From Xenophilus aerolatus (lineage in GTDB: Bacteria > Pseudomonadota > Gammaproteobacteria > Burkholderiales > Burkholderiaceae_C), in NCBI GenBank assembly GCA_029968055.1, contig JASCNX010000002.1, forward strand, positions 186,001 to 250,000: DNA of 64,000 nucleotides. Reading direction: 5' to 3'. This document shows, one piece after another, positions 19,413 to 27,158 of this stretch. The notes below the pieces were generated by a model that was not told where the DNA came from, made no database searches, and saw nothing but the letters and a program-made list of their open reading frames with translations. The first letter of the stretch is position 1; every line of letters begins with the position of its first letter. Made by a program: the position numbers and the translations under genes.

Positions 19413-20765
19413 ATGGCCGACCTCAGCTTCCATGCGCTCGCGGCCAAGGTGCAGGCCGCGGCGCGCCCGGCCGACCTGGCCTTCGTCATCTGCAACGAGA
19501 CGCTGGCGCTGGTGCCGTTCCGGCAGGCGGCGCTGATCGCCTATTTCGGGCGGCGGCGTACCCGCCTGGCGGGCCACTCGGGCCTGGCCGACGTCGAAGC
19601 CGACTCGCCCTATGCGCTGTGGCTGGCCGACGTGGCCGACCACCTGCGCGCCGAACTCGAGGCCCTCCCGGCGCAGGCGCGCGTGATGGCCCTGTCGCGC
19701 GGCATGTTGCCGCCCGCGCTGGCCGAGGGGTGGCAGGAGTGGCTGCCGCCCCATGTGTGGCTGCTGCCGCTGGTGGGCCCCGACGGGCGCCTGCGCGCCG
19801 TGCTGCTGCTCGCGCGCGAGCAGCCCTGGCCGGTCGACTTCGACGACCGCGCGCCCGAGTACCTGCTGCTGCAGGCCGCGGGCATGTACGGCCATGCCTG
19901 GTGGGCCCTGACCGGCCGCCGCCGCTCGTTCCAGGCCGCCTGGAGCCAGCTCTGGGCGAGCCGGCGCGCGCGCGTGGCCGCCGCCATCGTGCCGCTCGCG
20001 CTGCTGGTGCCGGTGCGCGAATACGCGCTGGTGCATGCCGAGATCGTCTCGCTCAAGACCCAGGTGGTGGCCTCGCCGCGCGAGGGCGTCATCAAGCGCA
20101 TCGCCGTGCCGCCCAACACCGAAGTGCGGGCGGGCCAGGTGCTCGCGCAGCTGGACGACACCACGCTGGACAACCGCCTGGCCGTGGCACGCGCGGCCCT
20201 GTCCACCGCCCGGCTGGAACTGCACCAGGCCTCGCAGCGGGCCATCGAGACCCAGGCCGCCAAGGCCGAGCTGAACCTGGCGCAGGGGCGCCTGCGCGAG
20301 CGCGAGGTGGAGGTCGATTCGCTGGAGCGCGAGCTCGCGCAGCTGTCGATCCAGGCCGCCGCGCCGGGCGTGTTCGTGTATTCCGATCCCGACGACTGGG
20401 CCGGCCGCCCGGTGCAGACCGGCGAGCGCATCGGGCAGCTGGCCGACCCGGCCGAACTCGGCGTGCAGGCCTGGGCCCCGGTGGGCGAGGCGGTCAACCT
20501 GCGCGCCGGCGCCCCGATGACCGTGTTCCTGAGCGTTGCGCCGCTGGCCCCGGTGAGCGCGGTGCTCGACCATGCCGGCTACCAGGCCGTGGACGCGCCC
20601 GACGGCGTGGCCAGCTACGTGCTGCGCGGCCACCTGGAGGGCGACCCCAAGCGCGCCCGCATCGGCCTGCGCGGCACGGCCCGCGTGTCGGGCGACTGGA
20701 CCGTGCTCGGCTACCTGCTGCTGCGCCGACCCTTCGCCGCGCTTCGCGAGTGGTGCGGATGCTAG
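19413..20765 (+). CDS. Membrane-anchored HlyD-like adaptor with N-terminal cytoplasmic domain
   Basis: This 450-residue protein has three parts. Residues 1-180 (MADLSFHALAAKVQAAARPA...) form a soluble domain with a GAF-like feel (FVICNETLALVPFRQAALIA; VWLLPLVGPDGRLRAVLLLA). Residues ~184-202 are one transmembrane helix (VAAAIVPLALLVPV). The rest is an HlyD-type adaptor with lipoyl half REGVIKRIAVPPNTEVRAGQ, a helical hairpin (residues ~245-310) and QAAAPGVFVYSDPDDWAGRP. The adaptor part would lie in the periplasm and the N-terminal domain in the cytoplasm. It begins 42 bases after the first adaptor and its last 7 bases overlap the M50 gene. The GAF assignment is tentative; the adaptor assignment is firm. 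Confidence 0.78.
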   Translation: MADLSFHALAAKVQAAARPADLAFVICNETLALVPFRQAALIAYFGRRRTRLAGHSGLADVEADSPYALWLADVADHLRAELEALPAQARVMALSRGMLPPALAEGWQEWLPPHVWLLPLVGPDGRLRAVLLLAREQPWPVDFDDRAPEYLLLQAAGMYGHAWWALTGRRRSFQAAWSQLWASRRARVAAAIVPLALLVPVREYALVHAEIVSLKTQVVASPREGVIKRIAVPPNTEVRAGQVLAQLDDTTLDNRLAVARAALSTARLELHQASQRAIETQAAKAELNLAQGRLREREVEVDSLERELAQLSIQAAAPGVFVYSDPDDWAGRPVQTGERIGQLADPAELGVQAWAPVGEAVNLRAGAPMTVFLSVAPLAPVSAVLDHAGYQAVDAPDGVASYVLRGHLEGDPKRARIGLRGTARVSGDWTVLGYLLLRRPFAALREWCGC

Positions 20766-22906
20766 GCGCGGCCGTTTCTCAGGCCGGCGGCGCACCACCA
20801 TCCGGCGGGGCGGCACGGACGCCGCAGCGCGCGCCCTGGCCGGCGCTGCGCGAGGAGCTGCAGATCGAGGCGGGCGGCCCCAACCCCGACGGCTCGCCGG
20901 CCTGGCACCTCTGCGATCCGGTGCGCAACCTGTTCTTTCGCATCGGCTGGCTCGAGTTCGAGATCCTGCGCCGCTGGCACCTGGGCGATGCGGCGCGCAT
21001 CGCCGGCGAGGTCTGCGCGGCCACGACCCTCGCGGCGCATCCCGAGGACGTGGTCCGCCTGCAGGACTTCCTGGCGCGCCACCAGCTCGTGCGCATGCCG
21101 CGCCCGCGCGCGCCCATGCCCGCCTGGCGCTGGCTGCTCAACAACTACCTCTTCGTGCGCGTGCCGCTGGTGCGCCCGCAGCGCTGGCTCAAGGCCGCGC
21201 TGCCCTGGGTCGGGTGGCTCTACACCCGCGGCTTCGTCGGTGCCACGCTGCTGGCCGCGCTGGCCGGCGTGCTCATGGCGGCGCGGCAATGGGACACCGT
21301 GCGTGCCCACCTGCACGGCGCGCTGAGCTGGGAAGGCGTGTTCGGCTTCGCCGGTGCGCTGGTGCTGTCCAAGCTGCTGCACGAGCTGGGCCATGCGCTG
21401 ATGTCGACCCGCCACGGCGTGCGGGTCGGCCACATGGGCGTCGCCTTCCTCGTGATGTGGCCCATGGCGTACACCGACACCGGCGAGAGCTGGAAGCTGC
21501 GCCGCTCGCGCCACCGCCTGGCGATCGCCTCGGCCGGCATCTGCGCCGAGCTGGTGCTGGCCGCCTGGTGCACCCTGGGCTGGGCCTTCCTGCCCGAGTC
21601 CGACCTGCGCAACGCGCTGTTCTTCCTGGCGACCACCGCCTGGGTGCTGACGCTGGCGGTCAACGCCAGCCCGTTCATGCGCTTCGACGGCTACTACATC
21701 CTCACCGACGCGCTGGACCTGCCGGGGCTGCACGAGCGTGCGGGCGCCCAGGCGCGGCGGGTGCTGCGTGGCTGGCTGCCGGGCTTGTCCGAGCCCTCGC
21801 CCGAGGCGCTCTCGCCGGCCTTCCGGCGCGCGCTGGTGGCCTTCGCCTTCGCTACCTGGGTCTACCGCTTCGTGCTCTTCCTGGGCATCGCGCTGGTGGT
21901 CTACCACGCCTTCTTCAAGGCGCTGGGGGTGTTCCTGTTCTTCGTCGAGATCTCCGTGTTCATCGTGCGGCCGGTGCTGGCCGAGCTGCGCGTCTGGCAC
22001 GCGCGGCGCGCCGAGATCCCGTCGCGCCGGCGGTGGCTGGCCGCCCTGCTGCTGGCCGGCGCCGTGCTCCTGCTGGCGCTGCCGTGGTCGTCGCGCGTGA
22101 GCGCGCCGGGCGTGCTGCGCGCGGGCGTCGAGCAGCCGGTGTTCTCGCCCTTCGCCGCCCGCCTGCTCTCGCTGGACGTGGCCGAGGGCGCGGCCGTGCG
22201 TGCCGGGCAGCCGCTGCTGGCCCTGGAGGCGCCGGTGCAGGCCGTCGAGCGCGACAAGGCCGAGGCCCTGGCCGCGGCCTACGAGCGGGCGGCGCAGGGT
22301 GCCCTCGGCCTGGACGAATCGCCCGCGGCGCAGGCCGCCCTGGCCCAGCAGCAGGCGGCCCGCTGGACGCGCGAGCAGCGCGCCCGGCAGGCCGAACTGC
22401 AGCGCCTGCAGATCGTCGCCGGTACCGGCGGCACCGTGCGCGACCTCGACCCACTGCTCGCGCCCGGCGTGTGGGTGGCGCCGTCGCAGCGCCTGGCGAT
22501 GGTGGTGGACGCGCAGCGCTGGCGCGCCGAAGCCCTGGTGCCCGAGCGCGACCGCGTGCGCATCGAGGCCGGCGCGCCGGTGAAGGCCTATGTCGAGGGC
22601 CGCGGCGGCCTGCTGGCGGGCCGCATCGTGGCCATCGACGGCGGCAGCGTGAAGCGGCTGCCGCACGCCATGCTGGCGCAGCCGCACGGGGGCGCGATCG
22701 CGCTCAACCCGGCCGCGCCCGCCAAGGACCTGAAGCCGGCCCAGGCCTGGTTCCGCATCGTGGCCGAGGGGCCGCTGCCGGCCGATTGGCGCGCACCGCC
22801 GGGCGAAGCCCGCGTCACGCTGCAGGCCCAGGCGGCCGCGCAGAGCCTGTGGCGGCGCTGGAGCGACGCGGCGATCACCGCGCTGATCCAGCAGACCGGC
22901 CTGTAG
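20759..22906 (+). CDS. Membrane M50 metallopeptidase fused to HlyD-like domain
   Basis: This 715-residue integral-membrane zinc metallopeptidase of the site-2-protease type carries a C-terminal adaptor. Residues 1-130 are soluble (WHLCDPVRNLFFRIGWLEFE). A multi-helix membrane region has the zinc motif HELGHA (His208, Glu209, His212) and a distal metal-ligand motif MRFDGYYILTD (Asp310). The last helix ends near residue 445. From ~445 on, an HlyD-like periplasmic part follows, with FSPFAARLLSLDVAEGAAVR, a hairpin of helices and VAGTGGTVRDLDP. YydH-like M50/adaptor proteins of this kind are known around peptide export. Here it is the only polytopic inner-membrane component of the operon, so it probably cleaves or handles the giant protein during export; that role is inferred. 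The stop is 8 bases from the convergent mrcA stop. Confidence 0.85.
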   Translation: MLGAAVSQAGGAPPSGGAARTPQRAPWPALREELQIEAGGPNPDGSPAWHLCDPVRNLFFRIGWLEFEILRRWHLGDAARIAGEVCAATTLAAHPEDVVRLQDFLARHQLVRMPRPRAPMPAWRWLLNNYLFVRVPLVRPQRWLKAALPWVGWLYTRGFVGATLLAALAGVLMAARQWDTVRAHLHGALSWEGVFGFAGALVLSKLLHELGHALMSTRHGVRVGHMGVAFLVMWPMAYTDTGESWKLRRSRHRLAIASAGICAELVLAAWCTLGWAFLPESDLRNALFFLATTAWVLTLAVNASPFMRFDGYYILTDALDLPGLHERAGAQARRVLRGWLPGLSEPSPEALSPAFRRALVAFAFATWVYRFVLFLGIALVVYHAFFKALGVFLFFVEISVFIVRPVLAELRVWHARRAEIPSRRRWLAALLLAGAVLLLALPWSSRVSAPGVLRAGVEQPVFSPFAARLLSLDVAEGAAVRAGQPLLALEAPVQAVERDKAEALAAAYERAAQGALGLDESPAAQAALAQQQAARWTREQRARQAELQRLQIVAGTGGTVRDLDPLLAPGVWVAPSQRLAMVVDAQRWRAEALVPERDRVRIEAGAPVKAYVEGRGGLLAGRIVAIDGGSVKRLPHAMLAQPHGGAIALNPAAPAKDLKPAQAWFRIVAEGPLPADWRAPPGEARVTLQAQAAAQSLWRRWSDAAITALIQQTGL

Positions 22907-22913
22907 CCGCTGC

Positions 22914-25343
22914 TCAGCGGAACAGGTCGAGGATGCGGTTGCGCTCCGGCGAATCGCGCCGTGCGCCCGGCGACGGCTGCCCCATCGGGAACACGCCCAG
23001 CTCCGCCGGCACGTTGCTGCCCATGCCCGGCACGGTGCCGGCGTCGGGGCCGGTGCCCGGCATCGCGGGGGCCGTCGGCTCTACGCCCAGGGCCTGCACG
23101 CCGCCGCCGTTGGCGTACTCGTTGTAGGCCCAGTCACCGCCGATGTCGGTCACGCCCTCGGGCACGGCCAATTTGGCGACGGGCACGCCCTTCAGCGCGG
23201 TCTTCATGTAGGCGGTCCACACCGGCAGCGCGACGCTGCCGCCGGTCTCGCCGCGCACGCCCAGCTGGCGTGGCGTGTCGTAGCCCACCCAGGCGATGCC
23301 CACGCGCGTGGGCTGGAAGCCGGCGAACCAGGCGTCGAAGGAGTCGTTGGTGGTGCCGGTCTTGCCGTACAGGTCGTCGCGCCGGAGCGCCGCATAGGCT
23401 TTGTAGCCGGTGCCGCTCCGGACCACCGAGTTGAGCAGGCTGTCCATGACGAAGGCGTTGCGCGCGGGGATGGCGCGCTGCGCCTCGTCGGCCGCCGGCA
23501 GGGGCGTGTCCTCGATCACCTGGCCGCGCGCATCGGCGATGCGTGTCACCAGCTGCGGCTGCACGCGCAGGCCGCCGTTGGCGAAGACGGCGTAGGCGCC
23601 GGCCATCTGCAGCGGCGTGACCGAGCCCGCGCCCAGGCCCATCGTGAGGTAGGCCGGGTGCTTGGCCGGGTCGAAGCCGAAGCGGCCGATCCATTCCTGC
23701 GCGTACTGCGGCGTGATGGCGTCCAGCACGCGGATGGTCACCAGGTTCTTCGACTTCTGCAGCGCGGTGCGCAGGCTCATCGGGCCGTCGAAGCCGCCCT
23801 CGAAATTCTTCGGCTCCCACGGCTGGCCGCCGGTGGCGGCGGAGTCGAACACCAGCGGCGCATCGTTCACGACGGTGGCGGGGCCGAAGCCCTTCTCCAG
23901 CGCGGCCGAGTAGATGAAGGGCTTGAAGCTCGAGCCCGGCTGGCGCCAGGCCTGCGTCACGTGGTTGAACTTGTTCTTGTTGAAGTCGAAGCCGCCGACC
24001 AGCGCCTTGACGGACCCGTCGCGCGGGTCGAGCGAGACGAAGGCGCCTTCCACCTCGGGCAGCTGGGCCACTTCCCAGGTCTTGCCGTTGGGCTCCAGGC
24101 GGATGACGGCGCCGCGCTGGATGCGCACCGGCGCCTGCGCCTTCTCGCTCAGCGCGCGTTGCGCGAGCTGCAGGCCGCGGCCGGTGACCTCGACCGTGTC
24201 GCCGTTGGCGCGCACGGCGGTGATCTTCTTCGGCGTGGCCTCGAGCACCACCGCCGCCACCAGTTCGCCGTTGTCGGGGTGGTCGGCCAGGGCCTCGTCG
24301 ATGGCCTGGTCGAGGGCCTTCGGCTCGGTGGGCAGGTCGGCGACCAGGCCCTCGGGGCCGCGGTAGGGCTGGCGCTGCTCGTAGTCGAGCAGGCCGGCAC
24401 GCAGCGCGGCGTACGCGGCATTCTGGTCGGCGGCGGTGAGCGTGGTGCTCACGTTCAGGCCGCGCGTGTAGGCCGCATCGCCGAACTTGTCGACCATCTG
24501 CTGGCGCACCATCTCGGCCACGTACTCGGCGTGCACGCGCGTGGGGTCGTTGGCCTCGCGCAGCTTCAGCGGCTCGGCGCGCGCGGCCTCGGCGTCGGCG
24601 GGCTTCAGGTAGCCGGTCTCGACCATGCGCTGGATCACGTACTGCTGCCGGGCCACGGCGCGCCGCGGGTTGGCCACCGGGTTGTTGGTGCCCGGCGCCT
24701 TGGGCAGGCCGGCCAGCATGGCGGCCTCGGCGGTGGTGATCTGGTCCAGCGGCTTGCCGAAGTAGGTCTGCGCCGCCGCCGCGAAGCCGTAGGCGCGGTT
24801 GCCCAGGTAGATCTGGTTCAGGTAGATCTCCAGGATCTGGTCCTTGGTGAGCTTGTCCTCCAGGCGCCAGGCCAGGATCGCCTCCTTGAGCTTGCGGCTC
24901 ACGGTGCGTTCGGAGGTGAGGAACATGTTGCGCGCCACCTGCTGCGTGATGGTCGAGGCGCCCTGCGCCCGGCCGCCCGAGAGGTTGGCGAACACCGCGC
25001 GCATCACGCCCTTGGTGTCGATGCCGCCATGCTGGTAGAAGCGCGCGTCCTCGGTGGCCAGCACCGCGTCTTTCATCACGCGGGGGATCCTGTCGATCGG
25101 CACCAGCTCACGGCGCTCCTCGCCGAACTCGCCGATCAGTGCGCCGTCGGCCGTGTAGACGCGCAGCGGCAGCTTGGGCTGGTAGTTGGCCAGAGATGAA
25201 ACATCGGGTAACTGCGGTGCGATCAGGACGAGGGCGACACCGATGGCCAGCAGGCCGGCGGCGATCGCCCCGCCCACCCCGGCCGCGCTCCACAGCGCGA
25301 TGCGCTTGGCGCGCGGAGACCAGGGGCGTGACGTGGAAGGCAT
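22914..25343 (-). CDS. mrcA: Penicillin-binding protein 1A (glycosyltransferase/transpeptidase)
   Basis: This 809-residue bifunctional class A PBP polymerises and cross-links peptidoglycan at the inner membrane. A single N-terminal TM helix lies at residues ~15-42. The GT51 domain has catalytic Glu98 (TEDARFYQHGG) and STITQQVARN. The transpeptidase domain has Ser471 in SSFK (to Lys474), the SKN motif (QKSKNLV) and KTG at 661-663 (YGKTGTT). The length fits PBP1A, and an OB-like insert lies between the two domains. The Pro/Gly-rich tail (APAMPGTGPDAGTVPGMG) is ordinary linker. It lies 68 bases downstream of creD on the same strand, so part of its transcription may come from the Cre-regulated promoter region. 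Confidence 0.93.
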   Translation of the reverse strand: MPSTSRPWSPRAKRIALWSAAGVGGAIAAGLLAIGVALVLIAPQLPDVSSLANYQPKLPLRVYTADGALIGEFGEERRELVPIDRIPRVMKDAVLATEDARFYQHGGIDTKGVMRAVFANLSGGRAQGASTITQQVARNMFLTSERTVSRKLKEAILAWRLEDKLTKDQILEIYLNQIYLGNRAYGFAAAAQTYFGKPLDQITTAEAAMLAGLPKAPGTNNPVANPRRAVARQQYVIQRMVETGYLKPADAEAARAEPLKLREANDPTRVHAEYVAEMVRQQMVDKFGDAAYTRGLNVSTTLTAADQNAAYAALRAGLLDYEQRQPYRGPEGLVADLPTEPKALDQAIDEALADHPDNGELVAAVVLEATPKKITAVRANGDTVEVTGRGLQLAQRALSEKAQAPVRIQRGAVIRLEPNGKTWEVAQLPEVEGAFVSLDPRDGSVKALVGGFDFNKNKFNHVTQAWRQPGSSFKPFIYSAALEKGFGPATVVNDAPLVFDSAATGGQPWEPKNFEGGFDGPMSLRTALQKSKNLVTIRVLDAITPQYAQEWIGRFGFDPAKHPAYLTMGLGAGSVTPLQMAGAYAVFANGGLRVQPQLVTRIADARGQVIEDTPLPAADEAQRAIPARNAFVMDSLLNSVVRSGTGYKAYAALRRDDLYGKTGTTNDSFDAWFAGFQPTRVGIAWVGYDTPRQLGVRGETGGSVALPVWTAYMKTALKGVPVAKLAVPEGVTDIGGDWAYNEYANGGGVQALGVEPTAPAMPGTGPDAGTVPGMGSNVPAELGVFPMGQPSPGARRDSPERNRILDLFR

Positions 25344-25411
25344 AGGAAAACGATCAAGAACTTAGAAATGAAAAGGGCCACCTGCGCATGATTGGCATAC
25401 GTCCGCAGCTA

Positions 25412-26938
25412 TCAAGTTGATAGCGATGGGCCGGCCATGACGGCCGGCTCGGCGGGTCGGGCCCCTCCTTCAGACAGTGCATACCAGTCGACGTTCCGTG
25501 TCACCAGCATCAGCAGCGCGAGCATGCCGAAGGTCAGCAGGGCCCCGAGCAGCAGCGCATTGTTCTCCGAGGCGAGCAGCCCGTACAGCGCGCCGTACAG
25601 CACCGCCACGAACGCGCCCAGTCCCACGCCCCGTCGCCAGCCGCGCAACACCGCGCTGAAGTAGGCCACCAGCAGCAGCACGCTCGCGCAGGCGGACAGC
25701 GCATAGGCCTGCCAGAAGGGTAGCTTTTCCGACAGCGCCACCAGCAACAAAAAGAACAGCGCCACCGACAGCCCGACCAGGCCGTACTGCACCGGGTGCA
25801 GCCGCAGCTGTCGGAAGAGTTCGAACATGAAGCTGGCCATCAGCACCAGGCCGATGAAGAGCGCGCCGTACTTGGCTGCGCGGTGGGCCATGAAGTACAC
25901 GTTCACCGGCTGGGCCAGCGCGACGTCGAAGCTGTCGACCTCGCTCAGGTCGGCCCGTGCGGGCGTGGCGATCGCAGCCGTTGTGCTCGTCGCGGCCGCC
26001 ATGCAGGCGCCGTCGCCGCTGCGGCAGCTCGCGTCGACCGGGCCGGCCGTCGCCGTCTCGGCAGCCGACTGGCGCAGCAGCTGCGCGCGCGCCGTGCTCA
26101 CCAGCGCCGACACGCGCCAGCGCGCGTCGAAGCCGCCGTCGCCCACCGTGCGCTCGCTGGCCAGGAATCGGCCGCCGAAGCTCGGGTGCGGCCAGGGCGA
26201 CTGCAGGTGCGCCTCGGTGTCCTCGGCCGCCGGCACGATGCGCAACTGCTCCTGGCCGACCAGCTTCAGGGCGAGGCGGAAGTCCATCGGCTCGCCGCTC
26301 GCCAGCGCGCGCAGCGCCTCGCCGGAGAGCGGCGCATGGATGCCCTGCAGCGCGCCCGCCTGGCCCAGGCCGGGGATGCCCTGCCGCCAGCGCAGCGGCG
26401 CACCGCCCAGCGTGGCGTCGGGCAGGCCTTCGATGCCGCGCACGTCGCTCACGCTGAAGGCCAGCCCCGGCGTGCCCAGCGTCACGGTGCCGCCGCGTTC
26501 GGTGGCGGGCGGCACCGGCCCGAGGGCGGCGAAGCGGCCGTCCAGCGTGGCATCGAGCTTGTAGAACAGCACGCGGAAGATGCCGCGGTAGCGCTCCTCG
26601 GGCGTCATGCGGCCGTCGATCTTCAGCTGCTCGGGGAACACGACGGCGGTTCGTGGCTTGCTGCGCTGCGACTGGCCCGTCACCTCGCCCCGGCTGTTGC
26701 GCTCGGTCTCGGTCCATTGCTCGACCCAGGGCAGCACGAGGAAAGGGCCGGCCACGGTCTGAGCACCGGCGTGCGTGCTCGCCAGTTCCTGCGCCGCCTC
26801 GGCCTGGCTGCGGCCGCGTTCGCGGATCAGCGAGCCGATCTCGGCCAGCGGGATGCACAGCAGCAGCGTCAGCGCCACCAGGGCGAGCACCTTGACGAGT
26901 GCGGAATGGCGAAGTGTCTGGATCATCTTGGTTGTCAT
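25412..26938 (-). CDS. creD: Inner-membrane protein CreD
   Basis: This 508-residue CreD-family inner-membrane protein is the classic output of CreBC/BlrAB signalling and is linked to envelope integrity and beta-lactam response. One N-terminal TM helix (VKVLALVALTLLLCIPLAEI) is followed by a large periplasmic domain (RYRGIFRVLFYKLDATLDG; SLPYF-like motifs absent). From residue ~345, PVNVYFMAHRAAKYGALFIG leads into five or six TM helices typical of CreD. The ATG at 26936-26938 has GGAGAGG upstream; ATGs further upstream would add non-conserved residues. The upstream region shared with the divergent VIT gene holds a perfect CreB tag. It is followed at 68 bases by mrcA. The periplasmic domain has an Ala/Thr-rich insertion near residues 300-340. 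Confidence 0.88.
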   Translation of the reverse strand: MTTKMIQTLRHSALVKVLALVALTLLLCIPLAEIGSLIRERGRSQAEAAQELASTHAGAQTVAGPFLVLPWVEQWTETERNSRGEVTGQSQRSKPRTAVVFPEQLKIDGRMTPEERYRGIFRVLFYKLDATLDGRFAALGPVPPATERGGTVTLGTPGLAFSVSDVRGIEGLPDATLGGAPLRWRQGIPGLGQAGALQGIHAPLSGEALRALASGEPMDFRLALKLVGQEQLRIVPAAEDTEAHLQSPWPHPSFGGRFLASERTVGDGGFDARWRVSALVSTARAQLLRQSAAETATAGPVDASCRSGDGACMAAATSTTAAIATPARADLSEVDSFDVALAQPVNVYFMAHRAAKYGALFIGLVLMASFMFELFRQLRLHPVQYGLVGLSVALFFLLLVALSEKLPFWQAYALSACASVLLLVAYFSAVLRGWRRGVGLGAFVAVLYGALYGLLASENNALLLGALLTFGMLALLMLVTRNVDWYALSEGGARPAEPAVMAGPSLST

Positions 26939-27032
26939 CGTGCGGGTCCTCTCCATGAATGCGATGGGGCCGATGGTCCCCGCGCGGCCCGAAGCCCGTA
27001 TGAAGCCGCGGGCGCACGGCGCGCACCTGCAC

Positions 27033-27048
27033 TTCACACGGACTTCAC
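27033..27048 (+). promoter_or_regulatory. CreB-binding direct repeat (cre tag)
   Basis: TTCAC-ACGGAC-TTCAC matches the published CreB/BlrA tag TTCAC-N6-TTCAC at all fixed positions. It sits between divergent creD (start 26938) and the VIT/PEP-CTERM gene (start 27159), oriented toward the latter. creBC are in the same window. Direct CreB control of creD, and possibly of the exosortase set, is inferred. Confidence 0.7.
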
Positions 27049-27158
27049 ACAGGCCCGGCGGCTTCGACATCGCTTCTCGCGCGCTTCCTCATGGCTTCTC
27101 GGCCGGCTTCGACAGTGGCGCTGCGCCCCGACGCACACCGACCACCAGGAGCCCCTTC

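Noticed and set aside
23658-25199. Long plus-strand open frame opposite mrcA, and a similar one opposite gyrB (54086-56401)
   Set aside because: Both are antisense shadows of unmistakable genes and have no recognisable domain.
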